Source of the DNA: Chrysiogenia bacterium
GTDB lineage: Bacteria; JAGRBM01
Direction: 5' to 3'
Assembly (NCBI GenBank): GCA_020434085.1
Contig: JAGRBM010000239.1
Span: 1 to 12,073, forward strand
DNA length: 12,073 nt
Part shown: piece by piece, positions 1 through 6,464 of the stretch
Numbering within the stretch: position 1 is the stretch's first letter
Layout: each line of letters opens with the position of its first letter
The notes under the pieces: model-generated
Seen by the model: only the letters and a program-made list of their open reading frames with translations
Told to the model about the DNA's origin: nothing
Database searches by the model: none
Program-made: the position numbers and the translations under genes

Positions 1-1757
1 CCCATGACGCGCACGCCGCGGCCCTTCATCTGCTCGAAGTAGTTCTCGCTTTTCACGTCCCGCATGAAGAACACGATCTCGACGGGCTTGGTGTCGGTTC
101 CGGTCGCGATCATGTCCACCGTCACCGCGACGCGCGGCATGAAGGAGTTCGTAAACGCCTTGATGATGTCGTCGACCTTCACGTTGGTGCGCTTGTAGCT
201 GCCGTCTTCCAATTTGTGCATCCCCGCGCGGTAGGTGATCTTGCGGCAGAATTCATCGCCCTTGGCGAATGTTTCGCGCACCGTGCGGACGATGAGCTCG
301 GCGTGGTCGTCGTCCTTGGCGAAGATGAGCGTCTTGGGCACTTCGGTGCGGCCCGGATAGATCTCGGTGAAGAGCTTGTCCCTGAACGCCTCAATCACCG
401 TGCGCACCTGGCTGGGATTGACCACGGAGCGGTCGAGGTCCTTGGTGTCGTAGATCAGCTCTTCATCGAGCTGCGCCTGCCGCTCTTTTCGCGTGCGGCG
501 GTCGCGGACCTTGACCCATTCGTTCTTGTCCAGCACGGCGCCCTGCTCGGTCACTTTGGTGCGGATGCGGTAGACGCTGAAATCCACGTTGACCCCGTCG
601 GCGACGGCTTCTTCGTGGGTGTAGTACATGACCTGGTTGCCATCGAAGTAGCCGATGGTGTGCTTGGACGGCGTGGCGGTCAGGCCGATCAGGCTCGCGT
701 CGAAATATTCGAGCACCTGGCTCCAGAGGTTGTAGATGGAGCGGTGGCACTCATCGACGATGACGAAGTCGAAGGTCTCCGGCGGGATCTGCGGGTTGTA
801 GACGACCGAGAGCGATTCGCCGGCGGCCTGCCGCTCGAAAGCCGACCGCTCGTCGGCGTCCTCGGGCATCTCTTCCTCGCCCTTCAAGATCGAGAACACC
901 CGCTGGATGGTGGCGATGCACACGCGGCTCGACTGCGTGATGGTGTTCGATTTGAGGTGCTGCACCGTATAGAGCTCGGTGAACTTGCGGTTGGTATCGG
1001 GCGCGGTGTAGCGATGAAATTCCTGCTCGGCCTGGTCTCCGAGATTCTTGCGGTCCACCAGGAACAGGATGCGTTTGGCACCCGCATACTTGATGAGGCG
1101 GTAACACTCGGTAATCGCCGTGAAGGTCTTGCCCGAACCCGTGGCCATCTGGACGAGCGCCTTGCGCCGGTTCTCGCGCAGCGATTTTTCCAGATTCTCG
1201 ATGGCCGTGACCTGCTTGGACCACATGCCCTCGATGTTGATGGACGGCATGTGCTGGATGCGTGAGAGCAGCGTCGGAGTTTTCTTGCCGTAGGCGGCAG
1301 GCTCTTCGGCGATGCTGTCGGGATCGCTCAGCAGGACCTTGCCCTCGGCCCAGTCGCGAAGCGTCCCGGGCTTGTGGAAGGCGAAGACCCGGCGGCTGCG
1401 CGGCTGTGGGTCGAGGTTGTTGCGGAAGAAGGTTTCCTCTCCGGTGGAGAGATACTGAAACGGCAGCGGTCTGCGCCAGGCGGGATACTGTTCGGGCAGA
1501 CCCTCGGAATAGGCTTCGGGCTGCATCTCGTGGGTCGAGAGCGCCTCGCCCTCTTTCTTGGCCTCCAGCACGCCGATGGCCTTGCCTTCTACATATAAAA
1601 GGTAGTCCACCTGCCCGTGACCAGGCTTCATCGGCACCTCGCGAATCGCCTGCGCCGGTGCGGACGGATTGATCTCATCGCGGTCCACCACCTCCCAACC
1701 AGCTGCCACGAGCTGGCGGTCGATGTTCACGCGCGCTTTTTCTTCAGGAGTGGTCAC
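1..1757 (-). CDS. hsdR: Type I restriction enzyme R subunit (HsdR), 5' part, cut by window edge
   Basis: HsdR is the ATP-dependent DNA translocase and nuclease subunit of a type I restriction-modification complex; it cuts unmodified DNA together with HsdM and HsdS. The reverse-strand frame is open for 585 codons from a GTG at 1757 to the left edge, with no stop. Seen in order: the HsdR N-terminal nuclease (GHGQVDYLL, then GVLEAKK; D51, E65 and K67 fit the D...ExK site); helicase motif I TGSGKT (206-211, K210); motif II DECH (335-338); motif III TATPS (360-364); motif V ATGTD (551-555); motif VI QMKGRGVR (576-583). The C-terminal domain lies outside the window. GTG is chosen because starting at the next in-frame ATG (codon 43) would remove conserved N-terminal sequence; its ribosome binding site is weak. 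It is transcribed away from the HNH gene. Codons end mostly in G or C, unlike the genes to the right. The family assignment is firm; the GTG start is likely but not proven. Confidence 0.95.
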   Translation of the reverse strand, partial: MTTPEEKARVNIDRQLVAAGWEVVDRDEINPSAPAQAIREVPMKPGHGQVDYLLYVEGKAIGVLEAKKEGEALSTHEMQPEAYSEGLPEQYPAWRRPLPFQYLSTGEETFFRNNLDPQPRSRRVFAFHKPGTLRDWAEGKVLLSDPDSIAEEPAAYGKKTPTLLSRIQHMPSINIEGMWSKQVTAIENLEKSLRENRRKALVQMATGSGKTFTAITECYRLIKYAGAKRILFLVDRKNLGDQAEQEFHRYTAPDTNRKFTELYTVQHLKSNTITQSSRVCIATIQRVFSILKGEEEMPEDADERSAFERQAAGESLSVVYNPQIPPETFDFVIVDECHRSIYNLWSQVLEYFDASLIGLTATPSKHTIGYFDGNQVMYYTHEEAVADGVNVDFSVYRIRTKVTEQGAVLDKNEWVKVRDRRTRKERQAQLDEELIYDTKDLDRSVVNPSQVRTVIEAFRDKLFTEIYPGRTEVPKTLIFAKDDDHAELIVRTVRETFAKGDEFCRKITYRAGMHKLEDGSYKRTNVKVDDIIKAFTNSFMPRVAVTVDMIATGTDTKPVEIVFFMRDVKSENYFEQMKGRGVRVM

Positions 1758-1944
1758 ACCCGTCCACCCGATCCCCCGCCTTGTTCGTGTTCGGAACAGG
1801 GCATTAGTAGCGCCTTTTTGACTTTGCCGGTAGTGTGACACGGATTGTCATTGATTGCTGGCAGAATTCGACCAGGTTGCTGCGATTTACGGGAAAGCGG
1901 ACGCCCGACTACGATTTTGCCCCGTCCATTGAGGGAGTGCTGCC
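1758..1944. promoter_or_regulatory. Divergent intergenic region between hsdR and the HNH gene, with two small palindromes
   Basis: This 187-base gap must hold the start signals of both divergent genes. Seen: a perfect palindrome TGTTC-G-GAACA at 1788-1798, with a further TGTTC just upstream at 1782-1786; an inverted repeat TGACA-cggat-TGTCA at 1836-1850; and a TTGACT hexamer at 1818-1823 that looks like a -35 box but has no good -10 at the right distance. The palindromes could be operator sites, but short ones arise by chance. The HNH gene's ribosome binding site, GGGAG at 1933-1937, lies at the right end. No promoter can be assigned with confidence. Confidence 0.3.
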
Positions 1945-2883
1945 ATGACGCGAAGCTCGAAGGGGGTGGGTCCGGATGCGAAACCGGCCGCGACGAGGCC
2001 GGGCAATGGAACCATCGCCGAAGTTCTCAATATGAATCCGGTGAGCACTTCCGGCTATGTGCGATTTGAAGTGCCAACTCCAAAAGCACGATCGATGAAA
2101 GTCGGCCATCTGGCCGACCTGTTGTTGGGTGCGGTATCCGGCAGCGCCGACTTTCTGCAGCTTCCAGCAACGATTCGCAGCAGCATCGAAAAGCCCTTGA
2201 CGGATTTCCCGATTCGGGATTTCCAGGAGATCTACCGATGGGCGTCGGATCGAGATGCGCCGTTTCCCCCGTTGCTTGCTCGCGAGAGAAAAGTATTTAC
2301 GACGCACAGCACCAGACGGCTCCAGTCGCTGCTGCCGCAGTTTGGGAATGATTTGTTCGTATATTTGGAAAGTGACTGGAGTGAAACGGAAATCCTGACT
2401 CGACGTGAGAATCATTGGCAGATCGCTTACGGCGAGCCGCCAGCGAACAAGAGATATGTTCCCCTCATCCAATGGAGAGATGAGCTCAGGGAGCGAGGGC
2501 TCTATCCTGAAGAGAAGGCCATGGCATCCCGAAACCTTTTCCCCGACGAGGTGCGCGATCCCTCGGGGGCGTTGACGGAAGGCAGCAAGAAGAGCGTGAC
2601 CGTCAACGCTTATGAACGGAGCCCGCAGGCGCGGCAGGACTGCATTGCCCACTTTGGCGCCGTCTGTCAGGTATGTAATTTAGATTTCGAGGCACGCTAT
2701 GGCGAGATCGGGCAGGGATTCATTCATGTTCATCACATCAAGCCGCTCAACGCCATTGGTGACACCTATCAAGTCGATCCCGTTAAAGATCTTGTGCCAG
2801 TGTGCCCCAATTGCCACGCCATGCTTCATCGGAAGGATCCGCCACTGTCGGTGCAGGAGCTTAGGGAGCGGCTGACGAACTAG
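1945..2883 (+). CDS. HNH endonuclease (McrA-like HNH domain) with uncharacterised N-terminal domain
   Basis: The protein has 312 residues. The C-terminal third is a clear HNH nuclease domain with structural zinc ligands: CQVC (C241, C244), HVHH (261-264), then CPNCHAMLH (C287, C290, H291, H295). H263/H264, N289 and H295 are the likely metal-binding and catalytic residues. This arrangement is the one usually annotated as an McrA-like HNH endonuclease, so DNA cleavage, perhaps of modified or foreign DNA, is inferred. Residues 30-210 form a mixed alpha/beta-looking region with no motif I recognise; by position it could be the target-recognition part. No signal peptide or membrane span is visible. 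The start ATG is supported by GGGAG seven bases upstream; a second ATG at codon 30 (2032) is possible because residues 1-29 look disordered. It runs divergent from hsdR and convergent with the next gene. Third codon positions are less GC-rich than in hsdR. A defence role follows from the neighbours. Confidence 0.88.
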   Translation: MTRSSKGVGPDAKPAATRPGNGTIAEVLNMNPVSTSGYVRFEVPTPKARSMKVGHLADLLLGAVSGSADFLQLPATIRSSIEKPLTDFPIRDFQEIYRWASDRDAPFPPLLARERKVFTTHSTRRLQSLLPQFGNDLFVYLESDWSETEILTRRENHWQIAYGEPPANKRYVPLIQWRDELRERGLYPEEKAMASRNLFPDEVRDPSGALTEGSKKSVTVNAYERSPQARQDCIAHFGAVCQVCNLDFEARYGEIGQGFIHVHHIKPLNAIGDTYQVDPVKDLVPVCPNCHAMLHRKDPPLSVQELRERLTN

Positions 2884-2913
2884 GCTACAAGCCCAACAAT
2901 CTACAAGTTCGTC
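2874..2913. terminator. Inverted repeat spanning two convergent stop codons (possible bidirectional terminator)
   Basis: GACGAACT (2874-2881) and AGTTCGTC (2906-2913) are perfect 8-base inverted copies 24 bases apart. Inside lies a smaller stem, GGCT-aca-AGCC (2883-2893). The structure covers the stop codons of the HNH gene and its convergent neighbour, which are only 17 bases apart. There is no T-tract on either strand, so it is not a classical intrinsic terminator. It may limit read-through in both directions or may be coincidence. Confidence 0.3.
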
Positions 2914-3527
2914 GTAGGGTGAATTTCCGGGACGTAGCCTGCCCGAATGATTTCAATCGTCGGCTGCGGTGTGAGCACGGTGACTTCAAGTCCGTTTGGC
3001 CGAGTGCGCCGCTCTGTGTAGCCCGACGGTGACCAGCGAAGGATCGAGTCCCCGTGCACCAGCCAGGCCGTGTCGGGATCTCCGGACAAGATAACAAGCA
3101 CGCCGTCGGGTAGACTATCCAGGTTTGTCTTAAATCGAACCTGCGAGCGGTCGCGCCGCACCCGCGCGCCGTGGAGCTGCTTGTCAATTGCGGCAGATGT
3201 CACTTCGAAACCGGGAAACGCTTTCCGCCACGCACCGACGAAGGCGTTGTAGCGTGTCCGTCTGCATTCGGCGCAGGGACGGTGCCCTGCCGCAAGCGCA
3301 GTCGCTTCGTCCAGGAAGAACAGCTCGGTGTAGTTGCCCGGGGACATCAGCTCCCGCCTGCGACCCTTGAATTCGAGGGCACAGCAGACCCAGCTGTGAT
3401 GCTTCCAGCGCGAGGTCCCCAACTGCTTCTTGTCATTGTGGAGAATCCCGCGATTGCCCATGAGCGTGCCCCGGGCCGGGGTGGTGATGATCTCACCAGA
3501 TGGCGTGACGCGGTTCTGGAGCGGCAT
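2901..3527 (-). CDS. Conserved protein with Ada-like Cys motif, function unknown
   Basis: From the ATG at 3527 (MPLQNRVTPSGE) the protein has 208 residues. The frame extends to a TTG at 3563 (220 residues), but the ATG start matches where I recall members of this uncharacterised family beginning. The conserved-looking core is RGTLMGNRGILH, a CC pair (C48, C49), EFKGRRR, YTELFFLDEATAL, then GHRPCAECRR (C85, C88). The last two segments resemble the end of the Ada N-terminal metal-binding domain, where a FFxxxxxAxxAGFRPCxxC pattern supplies two of four zinc cysteines. Zinc binding, and possibly nucleic-acid contact, is inferred from that likeness only. The second half (residues about 110-208) has no motif I know. 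It is not a full Ada protein: there is no AraC-type DNA-binding or methyltransferase (PCHR) domain. No signal peptide or membrane span is seen. It runs convergent with the HNH gene and divergent from zorA, so it is probably transcribed alone. Whether it takes part in defence is unknown. Confidence 0.82.
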   Translation of the reverse strand: MPLQNRVTPSGEIITTPARGTLMGNRGILHNDKKQLGTSRWKHHSWVCCALEFKGRRRELMSPGNYTELFFLDEATALAAGHRPCAECRRTRYNAFVGAWRKAFPGFEVTSAAIDKQLHGARVRRDRSQVRFKTNLDSLPDGVLVILSGDPDTAWLVHGDSILRWSPSGYTERRTRPNGLEVTVLTPQPTIEIIRAGYVPEIHPTTNL

Positions 3528-3610
3528 GGGGAGAATTGTGATGAGATTTCGCCGTTTCGGCAATTCAGCGGTCGGCCTGTGTTGTGCGTTAGCGGCAGGC
3601 GGTCATTAAC

Positions 3611-3640
3611 TGGTAGGATCTGCCCAGTCGTGTCACTGGG
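3611..3640 (+). promoter_or_regulatory. Candidate zor operon promoter (extended -10) with operator-like inverted repeat
   Basis: TGGTAGGAT (3611-3619) fits an extended -10 element (TGnTATAAT, with two mismatches in the hexamer). Three bases later comes a perfect inverted repeat CCCAGT-cgtgtc-ACTGGG (3623-3640), which would cover the predicted transcription start. This is the typical place for a repressor operator; it could also form a small leader hairpin. No good -35 is seen at the right distance, as extended -10 promoters allow. This is prediction from pattern only. Confidence 0.35.
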
Positions 3641-3717
3641 TGTCGCATGGCTTCCCCGCAGTGTATTCCTTCGATTAGCCTTTTGTTCTCAGTTATCACG
3701 GGGCACGTGGGGGGCAG

Positions 3718-5682
3718 ATGCTGAATTCAGTTGCGCATCTTCTGGTCAATGACCTGTTTGTCTGGGTCTATTGCGGTGCGATTGTCACAATCGCTTTGGC
3801 GTTGGGCATTACGCTACGACGGCATTACCGAAGTCTGCTTGTGCAGCTTACAAAGGCCGTGGAGGTCGTTGAGAAAACCGACGGCGAGGCAGGGTTTGCA
3901 GCAAACTTTGACTCGGTCTCGGACGAGATCGATCAGCTGCCTGACCTACAGCATTCGTGGGATGAATTTACTGAATGTCTGATCGACCGGCCTCGCCCGG
4001 GGCAAGAAGACGTTTACCGCAATAGCCGGGAAGCAGCGCTCTACTTCAACGACTATTCCATCATTGTTCCGAAGATCGACCTGCGTTTCTATAGTGCAAT
4101 TCCCAACGCGCTGACCGGTTTTGGAATTCTGGGCACTTTTCTTGGCCTTGCCGCCGGTATTGCCATCGCAAGTCCACAGCTGAGTCCCGACAATATGGAC
4201 GCGACCATGCAGGGGCTCAAGTCATTGTTGAGCGGCGCATCTTTGGCATTCCTGACCTCTATTGCAGGGCTCATCACCTCACTTGTATTTCTGGGCTTCG
4301 AGCGTCACTGGGTGTCAACATTACAGAAGAAACTCGCGGCCTTTGTGAACGCCCTCGACGAGCGGCTCCAGCTGGTAACACCCGAATGGCTGGCCGATGC
4401 GGCACTGACCGAACTGGAAAACCAGACCCGGTCGTTGCAGAACTTCAGCAACGATCTGGCTGTGACGCTTTCCGGGCAGATGGAGGAGGTTCTGGTCAAA
4501 AAATCCCTGGGGCCTGCATTGGAGAGGCTCATTTCTGCCACGGAAGGTATGCGGGAGGATCGTGGCGAATCCAACAACGAGATGATCCAGCAGATTGTCG
4601 ACAAGTTCTCCGAATCCATTACCGGTTCCGCAGGCTCGGAAATGAAGGCCATGGCTGGGACGCTTTCAGGCCTTCAGGAAACTCTCCAGTCTGCCGCGAG
4701 TTCCATCAGGGGAAACCAGGAAGAGATGCAGAACGCGACTCGCCAGGTAGCTGAAAGTGTGCGAGCCGCGCTGAGTGATAGTTCCAGGGTCATGCAGGAG
4801 GAACTGACCGGCACCCTGAGCTCGATTTTGAACCGGATCGAGCAGTCGTCGAGCGCCGTAGCCGAGCGACTGCAGTCGGCGGGGGCGGATACCGCGTCCA
4901 CGATCTCGGGAACACTGGATTCCCTGAGCACCTCGCTCAAATCTTCCATCGACTCCATCAATCAGAATCAGGAAGAAATGCGCCGTGCAACCAAGGAGGT
5001 CTCCGACTCCGTCGCGGCGGCCATGAGCCAGAGTTCCCAATCCGTCCAGGAGCAGCTCACGACCGCCATGAGCGAAATGCTCGCCCGGATCGGAGAGTCC
5101 AGCAGCGGCTTAGCCGAGCAGTTGCGGGCAGCTGGACAAGGGGCCGCTCAGGAGATGAATGGAACCATCGCAGCATTCGCAGAAGGAATGAGCCGCCTCA
5201 ATTCGTCGACCGAGGGAACGGGGGAACTCGTTGCCGAGCTGAAAACGACGGTCACTCAGCTCCGTGAACTGAGCAGCGCCACAGGAAGCCGTCTCAAAGA
5301 GTTCGGTGATCTGGTAACCCCAATATCTGAATCGGCCCGCAACTTCAAAGAATCAGCAGACGTCACGCAGCAGGCGATGACGGCGACCCAGCGGCTGACC
5401 GAGTCACTTCAGGCATCGGTCATCCAGGCGAAGGAAACGCAGGAGAAACTGGAAGCCGTCTGGCGTGGGTATGAATCCCGCTTCTCCGGGGTGGATGAAT
5501 CCCTGCGGAAGGTCTTTGTTCAACTCGATGAGGGACTCAACCGTTACACCATCGGGGTTCGGGACTTCATGGGGACGCTGGATGACCAGACGGCCAAGGT
5601 TTCTAAAGATCTTGCCGGTGCGGTTAGCGAGCTGCGTCAGGCTGTCGAAGAAATGTCCGAAGTCATGGAGCACAGGTCATGA
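3718..5682 (+). CDS. zorA: ZorA, MotA/ExbB-like motor subunit of type I Zorya
   Basis: ZorA (654 residues) forms the ion channel of the Zorya membrane motor with ZorB and carries a long cytoplasmic tail that relays the signal of phage entry. Three membrane spans are visible at about 13-33, 129-150 and 174-194. Basic residues after spans 1 and 3 place the N-terminus outside and the tail in the cytoplasm, as in ExbB/TolQ. The MotA/ExbB core lies at about 124-198, with GFGILGTFLGL (T140) and FLTSIAGL (T180, S181) supplying the likely polar pore residues. Residues 220-654 are almost entirely Ala/Ser/Gln/Glu-rich helix without prolines over long stretches, so a coiled coil; residues 314-481 are two 84-residue tandem repeats. 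The start ATG follows a GGGGGG tract three bases upstream, a short spacing. It is first in the operon and its TGA overlaps the zorB ATG by four bases. The family is recognised from architecture plus neighbours. Confidence 0.95.
   Translation: MLNSVAHLLVNDLFVWVYCGAIVTIALALGITLRRHYRSLLVQLTKAVEVVEKTDGEAGFAANFDSVSDEIDQLPDLQHSWDEFTECLIDRPRPGQEDVYRNSREAALYFNDYSIIVPKIDLRFYSAIPNALTGFGILGTFLGLAAGIAIASPQLSPDNMDATMQGLKSLLSGASLAFLTSIAGLITSLVFLGFERHWVSTLQKKLAAFVNALDERLQLVTPEWLADAALTELENQTRSLQNFSNDLAVTLSGQMEEVLVKKSLGPALERLISATEGMREDRGESNNEMIQQIVDKFSESITGSAGSEMKAMAGTLSGLQETLQSAASSIRGNQEEMQNATRQVAESVRAALSDSSRVMQEELTGTLSSILNRIEQSSSAVAERLQSAGADTASTISGTLDSLSTSLKSSIDSINQNQEEMRRATKEVSDSVAAAMSQSSQSVQEQLTTAMSEMLARIGESSSGLAEQLRAAGQGAAQEMNGTIAAFAEGMSRLNSSTEGTGELVAELKTTVTQLRELSSATGSRLKEFGDLVTPISESARNFKESADVTQQAMTATQRLTESLQASVIQAKETQEKLEAVWRGYESRFSGVDESLRKVFVQLDEGLNRYTIGVRDFMGTLDDQTAKVSKDLAGAVSELRQAVEEMSEVMEHRS
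4657..5208 (+). repeat. Tandem 84-residue coiled-coil repeat inside zorA (two full copies and a partial third)
   Basis: Within the ZorA tail, unit 1 (residues 314-397, bases 4657-4908) and unit 2 (398-481, bases 4909-5160) align without gaps: both start with GTL, carry NQEEM at the same offset (333 and 417), then A-T-x-x-V and a shared Ser-rich stretch before A-E-x-L. A third unit begins GTI at residue 482 and fades. The period of 84 residues is exactly 12 heptads, so the coiled-coil register is kept. The DNA copies have diverged, so this is an old duplication. Confidence 0.8.
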
Positions 5683-6464
5683 ATTCGGGAGGTTACCAGC
5701 GCCACTTCGTCGACGAAGACGGTGGTAGCTATCTTGTCTCCATCAGCGACCTGATGGCGGGCCTGATATTTCTGTTTATCATCACCTTGATGGTCTTTGC
5801 GCTGAGTTTTGGCCGGGCTGTTCAGCGACGAGCGTCACTGCAGGATACTCGGAACGAACTGCTGCGAGTCCTGGGGGACGAGCTGATTAAAAAGGGCATC
5901 ACGGTCGAGGTTGTGGAAGGGGAGGGGGTGCTTCGCCTGACGGAAAAGAGCATCAAGTTCAGGAGCGGACAGGACATTCTTGATTCGGGCTCGGAATCTG
6001 CGAGCAACGTGGCATTGCTGGCGGGAATTTTACGCGAAGTGTTGCCGTGCTTCGTTCAGTCCTCGAAACTTGCATGTAAACGCGAAATCGACCGACAGAA
6101 ATATCCGGCAAATGTTGAGGCACTCTTCGTCGAAGGGCATACGGACAAGACACCTGTGGGGAAAAGGTCCCGCTTTCAGGACAATTACGAACTTTCCGGC
6201 CTGAGGGCGTCAGACGTAGTGCGCCGAATGCTGGAAGCGACAGAGAATCAGCTCGACGAACTTCGAAACAGTTCCGGGCTGAAAATTCTCAGTCTCAGCG
6301 GATACGCAGACCAGCGGCCTGCGAATCGGGAAAATCCCTATGCCGATGAAAACCGGCGCATTGATCTGAGATTTATCATGGAACCACCACCGGATCGTGC
6401 CGCTACGCTTCCGACGGCTGCGCGCGAGGTCAAATCGGAGCTGGAGCATGATGCCGGGCACTGA
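5679..6464 (+). CDS. zorB: ZorB, MotB/OmpA-like peptidoglycan-binding motor subunit
   Basis: ZorB (261 residues) anchors the ZorA channel to the cell wall and supplies the ion-binding acid of the motor. A short cytoplasmic N-terminus leads into one membrane span at about 22-44 (SISDLMAGLIFLFI...), where D24 sits at the place of the essential MotB channel aspartate. A linker follows, then an OmpA/MotB domain at about 90-233 with the usual signatures: FVEGHTDKTPV (150-160), NYELSGLRASDVVR (169-182), SGYADQRP (207-214) and NRRIDLRF (225-232). Two cysteines, C124 and C133, lie in the periplasmic part and could form a disulfide. A tail of about 29 charged residues follows the domain. The start ATG overlaps the zorA stop (ATGA), which points to coupled translation and fixed stoichiometry. 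The family assignment is firm given zorA, zorC and zorD beside it. Confidence 0.95.
   Translation: MNSGGYQRHFVDEDGGSYLVSISDLMAGLIFLFIITLMVFALSFGRAVQRRASLQDTRNELLRVLGDELIKKGITVEVVEGEGVLRLTEKSIKFRSGQDILDSGSESASNVALLAGILREVLPCFVQSSKLACKREIDRQKYPANVEALFVEGHTDKTPVGKRSRFQDNYELSGLRASDVVRRMLEATENQLDELRNSSGLKILSLSGYADQRPANRENPYADENRRIDLRFIMEPPPDRAATLPTAAREVKSELEHDAGH

Noticed and set aside
216-1265. A long plus-strand open frame of 349 codons opposite hsdR
   Set aside because: It is the antisense shadow of a strongly conserved hsdR frame with all helicase motifs; GC-rich coding sequence often leaves an open complementary frame, and its protein has no motif.
1782-1798. LexA (SOS) box in the hsdR upstream region
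   Set aside because: The GTTC motifs are only two bases apart and do not fit the known spacings GTTC-N7-GTTC or GAAC-N4-GTTC.
1909-2652. A minus-strand open frame of 247 codons opposite the HNH gene
   Set aside because: The plus strand carries the HNH zinc motifs and a good ribosome binding site; the opposite product has no recognisable domain.
3171-3752. A plus-strand open frame of 193 codons opposite the Ada-like gene
   Set aside because: It overlaps the Ada-like gene and runs into the zorA start, with no motif; the minus-strand frame is the conserved one.
3718-6464. Flagellar stator MotA/MotB or Tol/Exb pair
   Set aside because: The very long coiled-coil ZorA tail and the downstream EH-signature and SNF2 genes do not occur with housekeeping stators; Zorya explains all four genes.
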